From: an uncultured Ruminococcus sp.
Lineage (GTDB): Bacteria > Bacillota > Clostridia > Oscillospirales > Ruminococcaceae
Length of the DNA: 6,957 bases
Assembly: GCA_946537565.1 (NCBI GenBank)
Contig: CAMNFW010000108.1
Location: forward strand, 1 to 6,957
Direction: 5' to 3'
The notes below the pieces were generated by a model, which worked only from the letters and a program-made list of their open reading frames with translations, was not told where the DNA came from and made no database searches. Position numbers and translations under genes: made by a program. Below, one piece after another: positions 4,973-6,957 of this stretch. The number at the start of each line of letters is the position of its first letter. Within the stretch, counting starts at the first letter, position 1.

Positions 4973-6196
4973 ATGGAAATACTGAATTTGCATGGCTTTA
5001 TGGGTGAAGCCGATAATAAAAATTACAAGGCGCTTTGTGAGATATTTCCCGGAGAGGACGTGATCTCCCCTGAGATAGATTATTTGAATACTCCGCCTGC
5101 AAAGCTGCTTGAACAGCTTGAATTTATGGCTGGCACTGAGGATATCATTTTTGTGGGGCAAAGTCTCGGCGGCTGGTATGCAGATAAACTGAGCCGGAAA
5201 TTCAAAAGACCTTGTATTCTTACTAATCCCTGCTTTTATCCCCATGAGCTGGAGCTTATTCGTTCCTCCGGCATTGCTGATGAGTTTCTCGAGCAGTACC
5301 GTGAAATGTCTGAAACTGACCAAAATGAAAGAGCTTACACTCTTTGCAGCGATAAGGATACTATCCTGCCGGATAATTATCAGCGCTGCTTAAAGCTGGC
5401 AGGTACAGTAAAATATGTTCACGGCAGTCACAGTACGATCGAAAACGTCAGCAGTCATATCTCAGAGCTGCTGAATGATATAAAAAATGACAGTCTGCTG
5501 CTGTTTTTAGGCAGAGGTTCAGCTTTTGCTGAGGAACATAATTCAGCCTTTTTCACCTGCGGCAGCGACCTTATCCTTCTCGACTGCCCGGCTTCTTCAT
5601 ACCAGAAAATCAGAAAAATGAACTGGGAAGATTATGACAATATCTTTATCCTTATCACCCATACTCACGGCGACCACAGCGGCGGTGTCGGTATGATGCT
5701 GCAATATGTATGGTTTGCAAGCGGCATGAAAAAGAAGGTGACTGTCATTGCGCCTTCTGCGGAGGTGAAGCAGGATATCCTGCTGATGCTCATGAGGATC
5801 GAAGGCTGCGAAAGTGAGTGGTTCAATATTATTACGGCTGATGAGCTGGAGAAATCCTGGTTCATCTCCGCTGTCCCCACGGTTCATGCTGAAACCCTTG
5901 AAGGAAGATGCTTCGGCTATCACCTGAATATCGCCGGAAATAATGTGGTCTACACCGGAGATACCGCAACTCTTGAACCCTTCAAGGCTTTGCTGATGCC
6001 GGGTTCGTTTCTTTACACTGAGGCTGCATTCTATAAAAGCGGAGTTCACCTTTATATAAAGGATATTCTGCCTGAATTGCTGGAGCTGGCTGAAAAAGGT
6101 GTGCATATTTATCTCATGCACCTTGATAATGAAGATGAAATTAAAAAAATTACCGCAGAAGCACCTGTGAAATTTGCGGCGCTCTGCGGCTTATAA
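4973..6196 (+). CDS. Alpha/beta hydrolase (YqiA/UPF0227-like) fused to a metallo-beta-lactamase-fold hydrolase
   Basis: 407 residues from the ATG at 4973, with GAGGTG six bases upstream; a GTG nine bases earlier lies inside that site. There is no signal peptide, so it is cytoplasmic. Residues 1-170 are a small alpha/beta hydrolase: LNLHGF at the start, nucleophile elbow G62-Q-S64-L-G-G, a likely acid at D127 or D129 (CSDKDTILP) and H153 (HGSHSTI). This layout fits the YqiA/UPF0227 esterase-like group. Residues about 174-407 are a metallo-beta-lactamase fold: LFLGRGSAF, then HTHGDH with H230, H232, D234 and H235, then H305, D330 (GDT) and H383 (MHLD). The metal ligand set is complete, so the domain should bind two metals. 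The GRGSAF opening is of the RNase Z-like type, but no tRNA-binding arm is seen. Both halves look catalytically competent. The substrate is unknown; sequential hydrolysis of one compound is an inference. Monocistronic. Confidence 0.88.
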   Translation: MEILNLHGFMGEADNKNYKALCEIFPGEDVISPEIDYLNTPPAKLLEQLEFMAGTEDIIFVGQSLGGWYADKLSRKFKRPCILTNPCFYPHELELIRSSGIADEFLEQYREMSETDQNERAYTLCSDKDTILPDNYQRCLKLAGTVKYVHGSHSTIENVSSHISELLNDIKNDSLLLFLGRGSAFAEEHNSAFFTCGSDLILLDCPASSYQKIRKMNWEDYDNIFILITHTHGDHSGGVGMMLQYVWFASGMKKKVTVIAPSAEVKQDILLMLMRIEGCESEWFNIITADELEKSWFISAVPTVHAETLEGRCFGYHLNIAGNNVVYTGDTATLEPFKALLMPGSFLYTEAAFYKSGVHLYIKDILPELLELAEKGVHIYLMHLDNEDEIKKITAEAPVKFAALCGL

Positions 6197-6207
6197 AAAT
6201 CATTATT

Positions 6208-6237
6208 ATACCGCATAAAGGACTGCGGTGTTTATTT
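6208..6237. terminator. First hairpin between convergent genes
   Basis: ATACCGCA (6208-6215) pairs with TGCGGTGT (6224-6231), including one T.G pair, across an 8-base loop and followed by TTTATTT. It lies 11 bases after the stop of the hydrolase fusion gene. Confidence 0.6.
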
Positions 6238-6267
6238 AAGGGCGGAGATTACTGCCCTTTTCGTTTT
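6238..6267. terminator. Second hairpin between convergent genes
   Basis: AAGGGC (6238-6243) pairs with GCCCTT (6254-6259), followed on the plus strand by TTTTCGTTTTA. The T tail overlaps the lipoprotein stop codon. Read from the minus strand it lacks a good T run, so it mainly serves the plus-strand gene. Confidence 0.6.
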
Positions 6268-6856
6268 ATTCAGCTGCTGCATTGCTGTCTTCAGAAATAG
6301 TGCCGGGGTCATAGGGAGTATACTCTGTGACCTTGTTAAGGTATACATAAAGAATATCATCCTGGCTTTCAGGAGGAACTATGAGCTGTCCGCCGCTTAT
6401 ATAGTAATATGACTGACTTACACCAAAATCAGCAGTAAGAATGTTTTCCTCAACTGTCCATTTGAAGGATTGAGCAGAGTTTTCACCATTTTCATTAAGC
6501 TGTGGGTCTCTGGTGATAATGCCTGTGCCGTCATCGTATATTTCAATGCGGAAAAGGGCAGATACAGGTGTGCCATAGTACGATGCAGCATTGATACCAT
6601 TATCATATGTGTAGTCGCCTTCCCACTTTCCTATGAAATCAGCATCTGTCGCTGCATCGGCTGTAAGCTGTGGAGCCTCTGCGATGATATTCTGGGTAGT
6701 TTCATTTGTATCAGCTTCGGTAACAGCGGCTGTCACTTCAACATTGCTGCTGTTTTCAGGTTCAGAGGCTGTTTTGCTGTTTCCGCAGCCTGTCATGCCG
6801 GCTGCAAGCATAAGTGCAGCAGCGGCTGATGCAATGCTCTTTATTGTACTTTTCAT
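6266..6856 (-). CDS. Small surface lipoprotein with lipocalin-like beta-rich domain
   Basis: 196 residues from the ATG at 6856, with AAAGGA nine bases upstream. A start at 6883 would put nine residues before the signal peptide and has no site. Residues 1-23 are a lipoprotein signal peptide (MKSTIKS, Ala/Leu core, MTGC), with the lipidated cysteine at C24. Residues 25-75 are a Ser/Thr/Glu/Ala-rich linker (NSKTASEPENSSNVEVTAAVTEADTN is spread over this part). Residues about 80-180 form a beta-rich domain: FIGKWEGDYTY, FRIEIYDDGTGIITRDP, FKWTVEENILTADFG, YYYISGGQLIVPP, ILYVYLNKV. The GKWE...DGTG...W.....L pattern resembles the lipocalin-like lipoproteins of unknown function common in Clostridia. 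It is presumably anchored outside the membrane; the ligand is unknown. It ends against the hydrolase gene in a convergent arrangement. Confidence 0.85.
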   Translation of the reverse strand: MKSTIKSIASAAAALMLAAGMTGCGNSKTASEPENSSNVEVTAAVTEADTNETTQNIIAEAPQLTADAATDADFIGKWEGDYTYDNGINAASYYGTPVSALFRIEIYDDGTGIITRDPQLNENGENSAQSFKWTVEENILTADFGVSQSYYYISGGQLIVPPESQDDILYVYLNKVTEYTPYDPGTISEDSNAAAE

Positions 6857-6865
6857 TGTATCATA

Positions 6866-6871
6866 TCCTTT
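6866..6871 (-). promoter_or_regulatory. Ribosome binding site setting the lipoprotein start
   Basis: AAAGGA on the minus strand ends nine bases before the ATG at 6856. It rules against the longer frame that begins at 6883. Confidence 0.65.
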
Positions 6872-6919
6872 CTGTATAATCAATAGTTATAGCTGTGGGC
6901 AGCTTCTGTGTTGGGCTGC

Positions 6920-6933
6920 GGTATAATTATACC
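6920..6933. repeat. 14-bp perfect palindrome over the lipoprotein -10
   Basis: GGTATAATTATACC is its own complement and contains the -10. It also puts a TATAAT on the plus strand. It could be an operator, a two-way -10, or a chance result of the AT-rich core. Confidence 0.4.
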
Positions 6934-6954
6934 ACTTATACTGTTAAAAGTAAA
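6926..6954 (-). promoter_or_regulatory. Sigma-A promoter of the lipoprotein gene
   Basis: On the minus strand TTTACT (6954-6949), a 17-base spacer and TATAAT (6931-6926) with TGG before the -10. The -35 is weak, so the extended -10 probably matters. The leader is about 63 bases. Confidence 0.65.
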
Positions 6955-6957
6955 TAA

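Noticed and set aside
5597..6121. 174-residue minus-strand frame inside the hydrolase fusion gene
   Set aside because: The plus strand encodes the complete metal-ligand set of a known fold here, so this is a shadow.
6470..6829. Plus-strand frames over the lipoprotein gene
   Set aside because: The minus strand has the promoter, ribosome binding site and lipobox; the plus frames have none.
1..6957. tRNA, rRNA, CRISPR array or insertion sequence
   Set aside because: I found no cloverleaf with a CCA-adjacent arm, no spaced direct repeats, and no transposase motifs or terminal repeats.

Overview
The window looks like chromosomal DNA from a fibre-degrading gut or rumen Clostridia, most likely Ruminococcus. 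The reasons are a secreted beta-helix protein carrying a type I dockerin, a secreted BspA-like leucine-rich-repeat protein, a small Ruminococcus-style lipoprotein, AGGAG-type ribosome binding sites and sigma-A promoters with an extended -10. The genus call is inference from gene content; no rRNA or tRNA gene is present to settle it. I see no insertion sequence, phage gene or CRISPR array.

Layout. At the left edge a minus-strand gene (GTG start at 1038, open at position 1) encodes a secreted LRR protein. It diverges from a plus-strand gene (1358-2908) for a signal peptide, right-handed beta-helix, dockerin and C-terminal module. The roughly 300 bp between them holds two divergent promoters and three nested inverted repeats that look like operators. 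The beta-helix gene ends in a strong intrinsic terminator (2935-2972).

From 2973 to 3335 there is no intact gene. The stretch holds a complex imperfect inverted repeat (2991-3050), a good promoter (3204-3232), a ribosome binding site and the signal-peptide start of a decayed lipoprotein gene. That remnant runs head-on into a two-gene minus-strand operon (4666 down to 3336). The operon encodes an unrecognised acidic cytoplasmic protein and a degenerate LRR-type protein whose last residues appear to be read from the antisense of the remnant. The second gene also shows a likely frame disruption near its N-terminus.

The next intergenic stretch (4667-4972) carries the operon promoter with a palindrome on its -35, an orphan terminator-like hairpin, and the promoter of a plus-strand gene (4973-6196). 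This gene fuses a small alpha/beta hydrolase to a metallo-beta-lactamase-fold hydrolase, and both catalytic sets are visible. It converges on a minus-strand lipoprotein gene (6856 down to 6266), with two hairpins between them.

How the parts relate. The LRR protein and the dockerin protein are both exported and share a control region, so they may be co-regulated in contact with plant polysaccharide. The other genes are separate transcription units with no obvious common pathway. All six promoters I can place share a 17-nt spacer and a TGn extended -10, which makes the transcription-unit map fairly firm.
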